Below, piece by piece: positions 37,301 through 49,067 of a stretch of 64,000 bases of DNA. A model generated the notes under the pieces. The model was not told the DNA's origin. It was given only the letters and a program-made list of their open reading frames with translations, and searched no databases. Every line of letters starts with the position of its first letter. Positions within the stretch are counted from its first letter, which is position 1. A program made the translations under genes and the position numbers. The DNA is from Acridotheres tristis (Eukaryota; Chordata; Aves; Passeriformes; Sturnidae), in assembly GCA_037013685.1 (NCBI GenBank), contig CM072885.1, positions 29,395,876-29,459,875 of the forward strand, given 5' to 3'.

Positions 37301-40300
37301 TTACTGGGATGAAACAAAACGCCAGGGTTTTTAATATAGCTAATTGTAGGCTTTATTCTTCTTGCCATTTAACACATGACAACCCAGAAATATTTATGCA
37401 GACGTTTTAAGTTCAAATGATCACATACCGTGTAAATATTTCTGTTGAACATGCTTGGCTTTGCAGAACATCCAGGGTAATTTGTGCAGAAGATATGGCG
37501 AGCACAGGTTGAAGAGCAAGTTGCAACTCAACAGTCCTACTCTCCAAAAGAGCAAAAAACTTGTTGGGAATGTAGGCACTACCCTATGAGTTGGGCATGG
37601 AAAGGAAGGCTTCTGCTCATCAGAGTACTCTCTAAATAGTCTTGTGTGTCCTGTGATATGTTTAGGAGGTCTGTGATTTGGATTTTCCCTGCCAGACAAG
37701 GCAAGTTATCTGAAGTGGTTTTCATTTTGCAGCTCCACTGAGCTTTGAAAATGGACAATCCAGTTTTCAGCCTTTGCAAACTGTTTTTGCTTCTTAGAAC
37801 TGAAAGATATTACGATGATATATACCAGTGACTGATGTGTGTCTGCCCATGGAATTTGGTTGCAGACTAGCTTGGAGTTTCTGATGAGATAATTGTAGGC
37901 ATAGACAGAAGCAAACGTGCAAGATTATTTAGTGCATTAAATTTGGTAATCCTTACAAACCTAAGCATTGATCTAGTATGTCCCATTTGGACTATCTCCA
38001 GGATCACAGTTATATTCAACATGGGAGATCATTTTTTTAAGTGCCATTCACTTGTTGCAAGTGCAGTTACATTACAAATTAGGCTGCAGAGATTGCAGAG
38101 TCACGCATTCACATATTAGTGGGAAAGGCAACCTTTGCAGCAACTGTTCATCTCCTATTTTGTGGATCCTTTATAATCCAGTCTTCAGGCACGTGGTTTT
38201 ATGGTAATGTAGTTTTCAGATGCCTTGCTGCATACAGTAGACTAACTAAATGAGCAATTACTAAATACCTTTTTCATCTGCCAGTGTGTTTTCATTGTGC
38301 CTTATTTTTGTATGTCATGCAAATTCACGCTGTGATACAGAATTATTTTTGATGGCAGTTTCTCTAATGCTTCATAGGTTTCACCCTCTAGAAGAACTTG
38401 TATCTATTAGTTGTTGCTCTTGACTTCCTAACTAGCAAAAACAACTAAATAAGGAGCTTAGGACCGGTTAAAAATACTTCTCTGGATACCTAACTTTCCA
38501 TTGAAAACCCTATGCAGTTAGAGACTTCAGGAGACTTTAAAAGCCTAGAAGAATTTACAAATACTGATATTGAACTTTTATTCAAACCAATCAATTTATT
38601 TTTACAGAATTTCTATAGCTAAAATAGTGTTAGTGTATCCCTTGTATAAACAAGAGATCCCTGTGCAATCCGAAGTGCCAGATTAGAGTCACAGCATTTT
38701 GACTTTCATCTCAGCACTTCCTCAGGTCAGTCCTTCCCAAACTTAACATGCAGAGATTCCTTATTTAAAAGTGCCAAACTGGTGACTATAATATGTTCAT
38801 TATTTTGTAGTAGTCACCAGTTCACAATACTCACAGGAATTTTGTGGCAAAGGCTAGGACAGCTGCAGTTCTCAGGGATAAGGATTTATCAAGCTCTTGA
38901 TGTAATCACCCATTCTTTTCCCTGTTCTTCTTTAGAACCTGTGCACAGTGTTATGAAAGGTTTTGGAGGGAAATTGAGCAATCATGTAACCAGGGACTGT
39001 ATATAAAATCTAAAATGGAAAGAAAAATGCAACTTTTAACTTTTGAGCATTTGACTTGGCAGTCTAGCAATTCTCTTAATGCTTTTTTCTTTTTTTTAAT
39101 GCAAACAAAGCCAATGTATATATAAGTTCTTGTGAAAGGTGAAATGTCCCATTCTCCTGTGCTACCTTCATATTTCTTTTAATGGGTCTTCATAAGGTTC
39201 AGCTCTTTAGTTTCATAGCACATCTTCTACCACTTCTACCATTTAAGAGTAGATTAGTCAGCAGAAGACAGCAGCCTGTCAGATTGGTAGAGGGTTACAG
39301 AAGAGGGAAATAAAGAACCGAGGAGGAGTGAAAATTTTTGCTTTTTACATACATTAATTAATTCCATCAGTAATCTTGGGTTCTTAAGTAGCAGATGTAA
39401 ATTCTCTGGAGAGGTGTGCTCTAAGGTTTACCTCCTGAAACTCGTTTGTCTTCTGCTTAGTTCTCTTCTTTCCCTTTACACCCTCCTCATCTGCTTTTCC
39501 AGTCTCATATGCTTTAACTGACTTCTGCATCCTCAGACTATGTTCTCCTCAATTTCTTTAGTAACAGTGATGATCCTCCATTAGCACCCATCTCCCCTGA
39601 TTTTGCACTTCCTTCCCTATGTCTCTTACCCTTCTCTCTCCTCCCCTTCTTTCACTATCCCCCTGTCCTGCTGCCCTCCACCACTTAGGTCTTGATTTTA
39701 ATTTTTTTGCCCTCAAAGCTTATCTTTTCTTCATCCATCTTGCATCATCAGAGAATAAAACTTCTTTTATTCCCCTCCTTTCCATCTGAGGCTGCTTCTT
39801 TCTCATCCCACTGTCCACAGGTTCCTGGCCATTGCCACTACCAGCAGCTCAGAGCAGACATTGCAGGGTTTGTCCTGCTCAGATACTGCTCCAACAGGTG
39901 GGTGAGATTGGAGAAATGAGTTTGAGGGTAATCATGGGGGGGACTGAATACCACATCTGAACTCCGAAGGGGTGACTGTAATCAATGTAGATAAACTCAC
40001 CTGTGAATTTACTGACAAACTCTAAACAGGTACCAGGGAGAGCAAGAATGAACAGAAATGTTTATTCCTCTGCTATACATGTATACATTTTCTCAGAAGA
40101 TGGTTAAAAGCATATCCCTTAGCACAGAATTACTACTGTGTCGAATCTTACACCCCTGTTTCAAACAATACTGACTCTAAAATATTCTCAGAAAAGAGTA
40201 TTGTTGGGGTTTTTCTATCTACATATGAACAAAATATTTTTTTTCTTTACTAAGTTTTGAGAAACAGCTGACTCATCCTTACTGAATGTTCCCAAAATTT

Positions 40301-41060
40301 GCCTGAGATAAGCACTAGGCATAGATTTCTTCCTCATTACTTATATTGGCAAAGGTAGAAGAAGTAGTATACAAAATACTGTTACTGAACAACTTTAATA
40401 ACTTTCAAAATAGGCTGTTGCTCCCTGAACCATAAGTTACTGAATTTAAAAAGAAAAAAAAGAAAAAAATTCATATGACATTTAAAGCTAGAAAGGCTGA
40501 GAAGATTCTTTGCTTGAAAACATGTGACATTTTCTGATTGTAAAGAAAAGCATGTTGTAACTGCTTCCCTCTGGACAAGAAGAAAGCATTTTAGGATGAG
40601 GCTTTCTTTCTTCTACTGGGAATCTCTGTTGGTTTGGAAACAGGTAGGGGATGCCGTTTCCAAGTCATGCTCCACAGAGGAACATTTCCAGTTTTTTTAA
40701 ATGAACTGTCAGAAATTGCATTACTGTGTCCAAGACTGAAGAATAGTTGTATTCTTTTTGAAGACAAAAAATATTGTATCCACAGTATATATATTGAAAC
40801 AGGAATGCAGAATTTCATGTTTACATAAAACCAATGTTAAGTTTACATCACCTTAGAACTAGATTTTACCATTAATTGTATGAAACCCTATGGATTAATT
40901 CCCTGTATTTTTCAAAAGGCATAGGAAATCAGGAAGAGTATGAATGGTAAACGTTAACATGCTGTACCTCTGTATCCCTCTTTTGACAGCAACGAGTGCA
41001 AAGCTAACTGCACAAGTAATCTGTGGCAAGGAGCACTGGGAGACAGCTAAAAGACAGTGA
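34349..41060 (+). promoter_or_regulatory. Upstream ORF 2 in the AMIGO2 leader, spliced
   Basis: ATG at 34349 (G at -3) reads 25 bases to the donor at 34373 and, joined to the acceptor at 40990, continues in frame to TGA at 41058-41060. That gives 31 residues beginning MKRPSEAP and ending ETAKRQ. Its stop is two bases before the AMIGO2 ATG, very close for reinitiation. It exists only in the spliced RNA: unspliced, the frame runs on into the intron. Its existence depends on the predicted exon junction. Confidence 0.45.
34374..40989 (+). other. AMIGO2 intron 1 (predicted)
   Basis: Begins GTAACA and ends in a pyrimidine-rich TACCTCTGTATCCCTCTTTTGACAG, a strong acceptor. The 6,616 bases between hold no recognised exon, RNA gene or repeat; open frames are short. 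Other non-coding exons used in alternative transcripts cannot be excluded. Confidence 0.6.
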
Positions 41061-41062
41061 CA

Positions 41063-42628
41063 ATGTCTTTAAACTGGCAGACACTTCCTACTCGACTTGG
41101 AGTTTTTAAAGTGAACTGCAAAGGACTCGCATGCCTCTTGGTCTTCACCGTGAGTGTTTGTGGCAGTGCCCCAGGGATGTGTCCAGCAGCCTGCATCTGT
41201 GCCAGTGATATTGTAAGCTGCACAAATAAGAACCTCACTCGAGTGCCAGGAAATCTTTATAAATGTATGAAAAGGCTGGATCTGAGTTATAACAGAATTG
41301 GGATTTTGGAGCCTGAATGGGTCCCAGTGCTGTCTGAGAAACTGAACACTTTAATAGTCAATCATAATAGCATTAGCAGCATTAACACTGGAAGCTTTTC
41401 CACAACTCCAAATCTGAAGTATCTAGACTTGTCATCCAACAGCCTGAAAACACTGGGCAGCCCTGTGTTTCAGGAGCTAAAGGCATTGGAGATTCTCCTG
41501 CTGTACAACAATCAAATAACCCAGATCGAGTCTTTGGCCTTTGGAGGATTGTACAAATTACAGAAACTGTACCTAAGCTACAACTTGGTCTCGCATTTCC
41601 CACTGGACTTATATGTTGGAAAACATAAACTGACAGACCTTGTGTTGCTGGACATTTCCTTTAATCACATCCAGACGATGCCTGTTCAGCGCCTGAGTTC
41701 AGTGCCAGCCAAACAACTTAGTGGAATTTATCTTCATGGCAACCCATTCTATTGTGACTGTGTCCTGTACTCCATGCTAATCTTCTGGTATCAAAGGCAT
41801 TTCAGCTCAGTGGTGGACTTCAGAAATGAGTACAGCTGTTTGTTGCAGTCGGACCCAAGAGGTCATAATAAACTGCCTTTACTATACGACAATGTTATGA
41901 ATTGCTCTGAAAGTACCGTCAACAGCTCTTTCCAAGCCTTTGGGTTTATTCATGATGGCCAGGTTGGTGACAGGCTGATTGTACACTGTGACAGCAGAAT
42001 CAGTGATATAGGCACACAGTTCATTTGGGTTAGTCCAGACAATAGATTGCTGGAGCCAGACAGGGAGACCGATAACTTCAAGGTGTTTCCTAATGGCAGC
42101 CTGGAGATAACAGATGCCCAGCTAGAGAACTCAGGGCTGTATTCCTGCATTGCAATAAATAAGAAAAGACTATTAAATGAAACCATAGAGGTCAGAATAA
42201 ACGTTAGCAATTTCACAGTGAACAGATCCCATGCTCATGAAGCATTTAATACAGCTTTTACCACTCTTGCTGCCTGTGTGGCCAGTATTATTTTAGTGCT
42301 GCTGTATCTCTATCTGACCCCCTGCCCATGTCAATGTAAGGCAAAAAAGAAGAAGAGGAAGCTGAACCAAAGCAGTGCCCACCCATCCATACTGAATTCT
42401 GCACTGCCACAAGAGCTGCCAGCTGATGAGAAGAAGGCTAGCACTGGTAAACGGGTAGTTTTCCTGGAACCCGTGCATGAACCAAAACAGAGTCAGAATG
42501 GGAAAGTAAAACTGTTTCCTAATGACAGTGTCATTACAGAGAGTATCTTAAAAACTACTCGAACAAAATCTGACTCTGACTCTGTCAACTCTGTGTTCTC
42601 AGATACACCTTTCATGCCACCAGCTTAG
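41063..42628 (+). CDS. AMIGO2: Amphoterin-induced protein 2, LRR/Ig adhesion receptor
   Basis: A single-exon frame of 521 residues that matches AMIGO2 end to end (the human protein is about 522). AMIGO2 is a type I membrane protein that mediates homophilic and heterophilic cell adhesion, notably in neurons. Visible parts: a hydrophobic signal peptide (about residues 21-37), an LRR N-cap with cysteines at 40-53 (CPAACICASDIVSC), leucine-rich repeats (about 68-225, with RLDLSYNRIG and YLDLSSNSLKTL), an LRR C-cap (C231, C233, C259, C281), one Ig domain (C309 to C362 in LYSCIA), and a transmembrane segment (about 398-418). A basic KKKKRK stop-transfer and a cytoplasmic tail ending in the conserved SDSDSVNSVFSDTPF follow. 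Sequons include N57, N287, N344, N372, N380, N383 and N387. The start is the ATG at 41063 (A at -3): an in-frame TAA lies at 41048, and the GTG at 41057 is not a credible start. No frameshifts or lost cysteines. Confidence 0.97.
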   Translation: MSLNWQTLPTRLGVFKVNCKGLACLLVFTVSVCGSAPGMCPAACICASDIVSCTNKNLTRVPGNLYKCMKRLDLSYNRIGILEPEWVPVLSEKLNTLIVNHNSISSINTGSFSTTPNLKYLDLSSNSLKTLGSPVFQELKALEILLLYNNQITQIESLAFGGLYKLQKLYLSYNLVSHFPLDLYVGKHKLTDLVLLDISFNHIQTMPVQRLSSVPAKQLSGIYLHGNPFYCDCVLYSMLIFWYQRHFSSVVDFRNEYSCLLQSDPRGHNKLPLLYDNVMNCSESTVNSSFQAFGFIHDGQVGDRLIVHCDSRISDIGTQFIWVSPDNRLLEPDRETDNFKVFPNGSLEITDAQLENSGLYSCIAINKKRLLNETIEVRINVSNFTVNRSHAHEAFNTAFTTLAACVASIILVLLYLYLTPCPCQCKAKKKKRKLNQSSAHPSILNSALPQELPADEKKASTGKRVVFLEPVHEPKQSQNGKVKLFPNDSVITESILKTTRTKSDSDSVNSVFSDTPFMPPA

Positions 42629-42705
42629 TTTGCTGCTTGTGTTTGTATCGTGCAGTTCCATTTCTGAATACCTCCTTTGCCTGTAGCAAACCATCAGGAC
42701 AAACA

Positions 42706-42711
42706 AATAAA
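42706..42711 (+). terminator. Proximal poly(A) signal of AMIGO2
   Basis: AATAAA 78 bases after the stop codon, with TATGTTTTGTC downstream as a possible GU-rich element. It would give a very short 3' UTR. Confidence 0.45.
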
Positions 42712-44443
42712 AAGAGATAAAATGTTTTAAAAAGAGGTATGTTTTGTCAGTCCTTGAGCTACGTCTCCTTTCTGTATGGGCCGTGCAACAGTGATACCTC
42801 ATTGAGGAAAAGCAAACAGCTTGTCATTAGTGTGAATGTTTTTAATGCAAGCTTAGCCTTGGTTTCCCTGTCTGGTCCATACACAGCACTTTCTTGTGTT
42901 TGTTTAGAGACACTTCCAGTGCATACAGCTGACTCAGCAGAGGCAAACCCCTATGCAACACCCAGTCATGCTGATAACTCAGCTCTTCTGAAGTGTGCAC
43001 AGAAGCAACTTATGGCTAAGGAGAAAAATATCCTGACTTTCTGCTATTCCAGGCTCAAAAATCTTTACATAAAATCACTATGGGAAAAAAGTAATGATTT
43101 TTCTTGGACTGCTTGCCACAAAAGAATTAAATTTGCCACCAGAACGCCTAGCAGCACTGGGTAAATGTGGCCTCCAACTGATAATGTATTTGCAAATAAT
43201 TGGTTGAAAATATTAAATGAGGGGTATTGTGATAATTTTGTTCAAAACGTAGTCACGAGATTACTTGTGAAATGTGCATGTATTTGTTTATAAATGTTTC
43301 ATGTAATGAAAACAGGTAAAAGTTAATATGCTACCTTTGCAGTTGCCTCAGTCAAAAAATGAAAGTTGCCAGGCGTGAAGACTTACACAAATCAGCAGGA
43401 ACTAGTTAAGCTGTGATAACTGGATTGATTATAACCAATTGTCTTAACCTCCACTGCTCACTGTGTGCTTGGCATCACATGTGGTAAACAGATCTGCCAC
43501 TATCACCAAGGTTCCTGCTTCATCTTAGGGGCGAGTGACTTCTCTTCAAAGATAATTGTGAAATCAGGGAAATATTTTAATTATTTTTTTTTCTGTGGCA
43601 CATGTTTCTGCAGCCTTATTAAATTTGCTTACTAACGTTTTTTCTTAAAAGAGGAAATGCAGTATTTGGACAAACTCATTAAAATATAAAAGACTTTACA
43701 TACTCTAAATTCAGAAAACACAGATTTTACCTAGCCTTGGCCCTTATCTTGTATGTAGAGCTTTCTTTCTTGCATGTATCACAGTCAAAGTTTATAAGTC
43801 TGGTAAAACTGACCTGAACTGGTTATGCAGTATAGGTTACATGAAGCATGTATTGTAACGAGCATTCTGGTCTATTAGCTTTTGCTTTTTCTGTTATATA
43901 TGTTTCTTTATGTTTCTTGTTTCTTTTTTTTTTTTTTTTTTTTTAACCTTACTTACCTTGGGGCTGGGCTGGACTTTTCGAATCTTCCTCAAATTGATAA
44001 GTAGCAACTCCAAAGGAGTTTCTTAGTAATTGCAACTTACCAAAGATAAGTAAATGGAGCCTGTCTGTCTCATTCTATTTTGGGGAAATATACTGAAAGG
44101 GTAAAGGATAAGCTAAGTCAGAATCAAAGGGCTACATGGTATGACAACTGTAATTTATTTTTGAGTAGCTTACTGTAACAGCCACTTGCCATTTTTTGTG
44201 ATTTATTTTGAGAGGCATGTCAACATGCTAAAGCTTATATCTGGCTGAGCCAAAGCTATTGATTTGTTATGGAGAAATCCCAACATAGCTAATTGAAGAG
44301 AAGCTATCTGATAAACGGATTAGCTCAGGAAACAGTGTCTCTGTATTGTGTATAAAGTATGTGGAATTATAAAAAAAGCTGGAGATATTAACTCAGATAT
44401 TCAGGGAAATGGAAAATGGAAATTATTTTTCTAGGTAGAGGAT

Positions 44444-44449
44444 AATAAA
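44444..44449 (+). terminator. Distal poly(A) signal of AMIGO2
   Basis: AATAAA followed within 40 bases by CTTTTATTTGTAC and then TCTGTGT, a usable downstream element. It would give a 3' UTR of about 1.8 kb. Confidence 0.4.
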
Positions 44450-47400
44450 TACCGAGAAGAGGAAGAAGACCAGAAGTCTGCATCTTTTATTTGTACATTT
44501 ATCTGTGTAAATTTTAAAATAGCTTCTACTGTCAACTAGGTTAGTATCCTTTCATAAAGCTCTTTCCCTCTTTTGTCTCTGTATACGCAGTAACTCAAAA
44601 TCTATATTTTTACATATAAACTATGATGGAAAAACAGTGATTGTCTTTGCTAAAATCAGGTTGAGTTATCTGTCACTGTGGCAATGGTTTGACATTGTCT
44701 CCTTCTCAAAGGCTTTTTTTTTTTTTTTTAAGATTTTACTGAGATGCATGATTTCCTACTCGTTCAACCATGTATGGTTGGTGACTGGGTGGATGTCCTC
44801 TGTGTTGTGCAAGGAGATGGTGGGGCACCCAGGGCCAAAGGGCTGAGAAATGGTGGTGAGGCAGAGTGGGAAGCAGAGAGACAAATACTCTGCAGACAGT
44901 TGTGCAGATCAGTTCCAGCTCTGGGCAGATGTTACGCTCTGTTGTCATACATCAGGTTGATTGACCCAGATTTCAGTGTTTACACAAGAGCACGGATGGT
45001 CAGTTCCAAATTGGGCAGAAAAAAAACCAGGCCGTTGTCAGTATGGCTGGGAGGCAGAGACACTTCCCCTTAGCAGCTACAGCTAAGCAGGTGCACTCCA
45101 CTGCTGTTTCCAGCACAGGGCAGTGGGAGTATTATGTATTGAACTCACCAAGCATGTTGAATCTGTGTGGTAGTCCTAAACAAAAAAAGATAGAGAGATC
45201 CTTCTGCCTTTCCTCCACAGGGCTGCTGCCCTGCAGCAAAAGCATGGGGATTTGTGGGATCAGAGTAATCCCGACAGATAACTGGAGAAGCTGAGCATTG
45301 ATCTATATTCACCCTGACTATTAACTGTCTGTATTTTACTGACTCCTTCAAAGTGCTCACAGTTGAAACCATGAGTATAAAAAAGGTGGTAAAAACAAAG
45401 CTTTTGAAAGAGATGGCTTTTTTGCTGCTTCTTTACATTATAGTCTCATGAGTTCAGTGGGTTTAATGAAGTTGAATGAAGATTTTTAATCATTAACGAA
45501 TATTTATCTATAGCACCAACACCATAATCCACAGCTCCAGAACCCTCTTGTCTTGGAAGGCTGTGGAAAATCAACGCAGCTCATCAGTTCCTCTCCTCCC
45601 ACAGCAGTGTGAGCACATCAGGGCTGGGATCAGGGAGCCGCTGCTGCCATCCAGCTCCATGGCCTTGCAGCACCCTGGTTTTCACATGGGCAGATGCCAC
45701 ACCTGCAGCTCCGCTGTGGTCTGCTCTCCTAGAAAGGCCTTGTTGACAGGCCTGTCCTACAACCATGTCTTCCCCATTAGCCTGGATTTCCCATTGATGT
45801 TTCCAGCAACTACAGAAAAGCTGAATGATATTTTTAATGCAGAGACAGCACAGTTTGGTGAGGTGTTGAATGCTCTGGCACCGGTCCAGACAGGCTCTTT
45901 AAATGGGTTTGCAGTAAGGCAGAGGTACCAAGCTACTGACAAGAAATCTATTACTGGGCATGGGGTCACTCACTGCCTCTGCAAGGTGCCTGGAGTGACA
46001 TATTCCCCATCATGCTCTGATGATCCCGGGTGCTTTTGCTCTCCTTTGTCTTCTCAGTGCCTGAGACCATGCCATACAAGGTCATAGGCAGAGCTCTTAA
46101 GTTTTAGTTTAACCCTGTCTTTTTTATGGGGGTTCCTTTGAATATATGTCCTCCACCACTTTAATGGTGGTAAGCAGCTTTTCTCATACTCAAGGGGCTA
46201 TTGCACTGGTCCAGCTGTCTCATGGATCAAAAACAGGGGCAATGTCTGTAGGCAGCTCTGGGGAATTATGTCCTTGCCTCTGTCTGTTTCCAGTGCCACA
46301 CATGCCTGCAGGCATCAGCTTTTGTGGAGTGTGTTGGAAACGTCATGTAAAGCCAGCATGAAACCTCTCAGGTTGGTCCAGAGTGCAACAAGAGCAGCTG
46401 CACAACCACATTGTCCCTATGTTCTCTACCTGTAGTGGCAGGAGACAGGTAAAGCTGTTTGCTGGTCATTTCTTCTGACCTTGGTAAGATTCAGTGTCTG
46501 ATTCAGACCACCTCACTAACAATGAACACATACAATATCTGACTATCCTTCAAATACACTGAACAGCTGCCATCCGTGCTGGAAGCTGAGGGTGAACCTA
46601 AGTGCTTTCCTGACAGCTGCCTTTAATTTGCAGTTAGTTATGTTAGCCAATTCTATGTTCTTTAAGCCTAGTAATATGCTTCTTGCATGCTGGGTAAGTG
46701 GTGCTCCAGGTTAGTAATGTGTCTGTCTCCTTAGCATCACTGCTTCAAAAAGTAAGATTTCTAAGGACTGCTAGTTCTTGAGTGTCAAAGAACTAACAGA
46801 TTATGTAGCTCATTCTTCTGAACAGCCAAAACCCTAGGGCAAAATTGTGGTTAAACCAAAACTTTAATTTAGGATTGCACAAGATGATTTCTTCCCTCTA
46901 GAGTAAATCAACCTCCTTTGGAGTGCTTTTATACCGTGTCTACATCTTACTCCTATGCACCTCTCACATCTCTGAACTGGATGAAAATAAACCAGCCTTT
47001 ATGGGACTATTGTGGTCATCTTTAAAGTAATGCAGCAGTGACACTCCCTTGTAACTGCAGCCACTGGCCATCCCACCCAGCACGCACTCCTGTTCTCATC
47101 TTCAAGGCTGTGTTGTCACCATTTGGCTGTGGCAGGTGCAGGGACCTTTCCCTGCCTCTTCCTTCATAGTTTTCAGCTTAAGGACTGGCTTCCGGAAGAT
47201 GATTTCTGGATGAACTGCAAACTTGCTGTAAGGGATTATTTGAATTGATAAAGTAAAACAACTACTTCCAAGTGGCTTCTAAATCATGAGAGCTGACATT
47301 GGTAAGTAGTAGCTTAGGATACATGTTCAATTTACAGATTTAGAAATTTAGATTTTACTTTCTTTTTGCTCTTTCTGGTAAATAGTACTTGAATAATTAA

Positions 47401-49025
47401 ACATATAGAAAAAAGAAAATGCATATTTAAGGATTTTTTTCCTCTATTACTCTTTTTCCATTTGTCCAGTAGGGCTCAGATATGAATAAAAGGAGAAATC
47501 TGAGGTTGAAGGGGATAAGGGCAAGAAATAATGTGAGCCAAAATTCACTTGGTATTATAAAAGAAGCTAATATCTTAGCTCTTGCCTTCAGTGGGTACAT
47601 GTTAAAAATAAAAAAAGAAAAAAAAAAGAAAAGAAAAAGAAAACCCAAGCTTTTATTACCTAAATACAGATTTCATGGGTATTTTGGAGGTTCTGTATCG
47701 TAACAGAGTTCTGACAGTAATAAAGCTAGGAAAGTGACCCATACAAAAATCAAAGCGTAAGAGTATTAGTAGTAGTTGTCTGTGAAAGAGGGGTATCCCA
47801 AATTTGCTGAAGAGGTCATATCATAGATAAAAGGACCATACCTCTCTTCCTTACTTAAAAGAAATCTCTAACATTAACAGTAAAGGACTGAACAGATGCA
47901 AGGAAGAAAGTATTTTTCTTGTGAATTACTGGTTTATGTTCTGATTTTGTTAGGAGGGTTCTTTTCCTTGTTTGAATCTATTTTCTTTTGAAGAATAACA
48001 TAATTAACTGGAATAATATTTTCTCATTTTGTTCTCCTAATGAAGTCTACATTTAGTAGGGAAGGCAAGGAGGGTCAAGAATTATATAATCAGCTTTACA
48101 TTGCTGAGATGTCAGGAAAAGTTAGTTGTGGATTTAAGTATTCTTTGATCAATCATGAGACTATTCAGGCGTAAATCTGTGGGTTGTATAATTTAACTGA
48201 TATTTTCTGTCTCATTTGAGTAATCCAAAATGGCATATTTTAAGGTTTTTTAAAGGAGAAAGACTGTTCCTGAAGCTTCTTGCATCAACTTAACTAAATT
48301 GATATAGAAACCATCAGTGATGTGAAACAACTCTGTTAGCATAAAGTGACTCTGGCATATAGAAATGCTGTCCAGTCTATATCAGTATTTCTCATGACAG
48401 CCAGGGATCAACTGTATTTCCTAGGCAAGCTAGAGCCAAATTGCATTATACAGACCCTTCCTAGACAATCAGGAAGATGTTTTCTTCAATGAGATTAGTT
48501 TAACAAATTCAATTGCAATCCCCATTTAGGCCTTACTACAGATCCCATTTTTAATTCTGTGCTTTTATTTGCACTTTTGAACTATGCATGGAACATAACA
48601 GGCAGCATGTATTCCTGATAGGGACATCAGGAAAGAGCAGTTTAGGCATAGTGAACATGTTTGCTTGAGAGCTTCCAGATTTTCTCCTCAAGAGTTAAAG
48701 GTCCTAAATTCAAAATGCTCATCAAATCCAGACAAAATTTAGACACCCTCTCCAGAGGGAGTGGAGGCTCCAATATGTGAAAGCCTCAGCAAGTGCTGTC
48801 TTTGCATAAGACAAAATGTCCTTTCACAGAAACAAAAGGACTTCTAGCACTTTCCCTGGTAGCTGAGGTGATGTCGGCAATAATAGACCACAAAATTAAT
48901 TAGCTCTGATAAGCACTGCTGTTGCCTGGAGCAGCTCAATTAGCCTCTTGCTTTTGGAGCAGAAAGGTTTATAGTACTGGATAGAGCCTCAGACCAGGCT
49001 GCATCTGGCCACATTTTAGATTATA

Positions 49026-49029
<4 letters not shown>

Positions 49030-49057
<28 letters not shown>
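49030..49057. repeat. Poly(T) tract, 28 bases
   Basis: An uninterrupted T run preceded by TATATAT. No SINE or LINE body is visible on either side, so it is not clearly a retroposon tail. Confidence 0.9.

Positions 49058-49067
<10 letters not shown>

Larger units (their letters stand above)
42629..44465 (+). other. AMIGO2 3' untranslated region (predicted)
   Basis: Non-coding sequence after the TAG stop. It contains a proximal AATAAA at 42706-42711 with GU-rich sequence about 25 bases on, and a distal AATAAA at 44444-44449 followed by a U/GU-rich stretch. A T21 tract lies at 43924-43944. The open frame at 42739-43164 has no domain or family resemblance and I treat it as UTR. How far the UTR extends depends on which poly(A) site is used. 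Confidence 0.55.

Noticed and set aside
41057..41062. GTG start giving two extra residues on AMIGO2
   Set aside because: GTG starts are rare in vertebrates; the ATG at 41063 matches the family N-terminus and has A at -3.
42739..43164. 141-codon frame just after the AMIGO2 stop
   Set aside because: It lies in the likely 3' UTR and resembles no known protein; a second coding sequence there would be unusual.
45548..46087. 179-codon plus-strand frame downstream of AMIGO2
   Set aside because: No signal peptide, domain or family resemblance; it sits in slightly GC-richer intergenic DNA where such a length can occur by chance.
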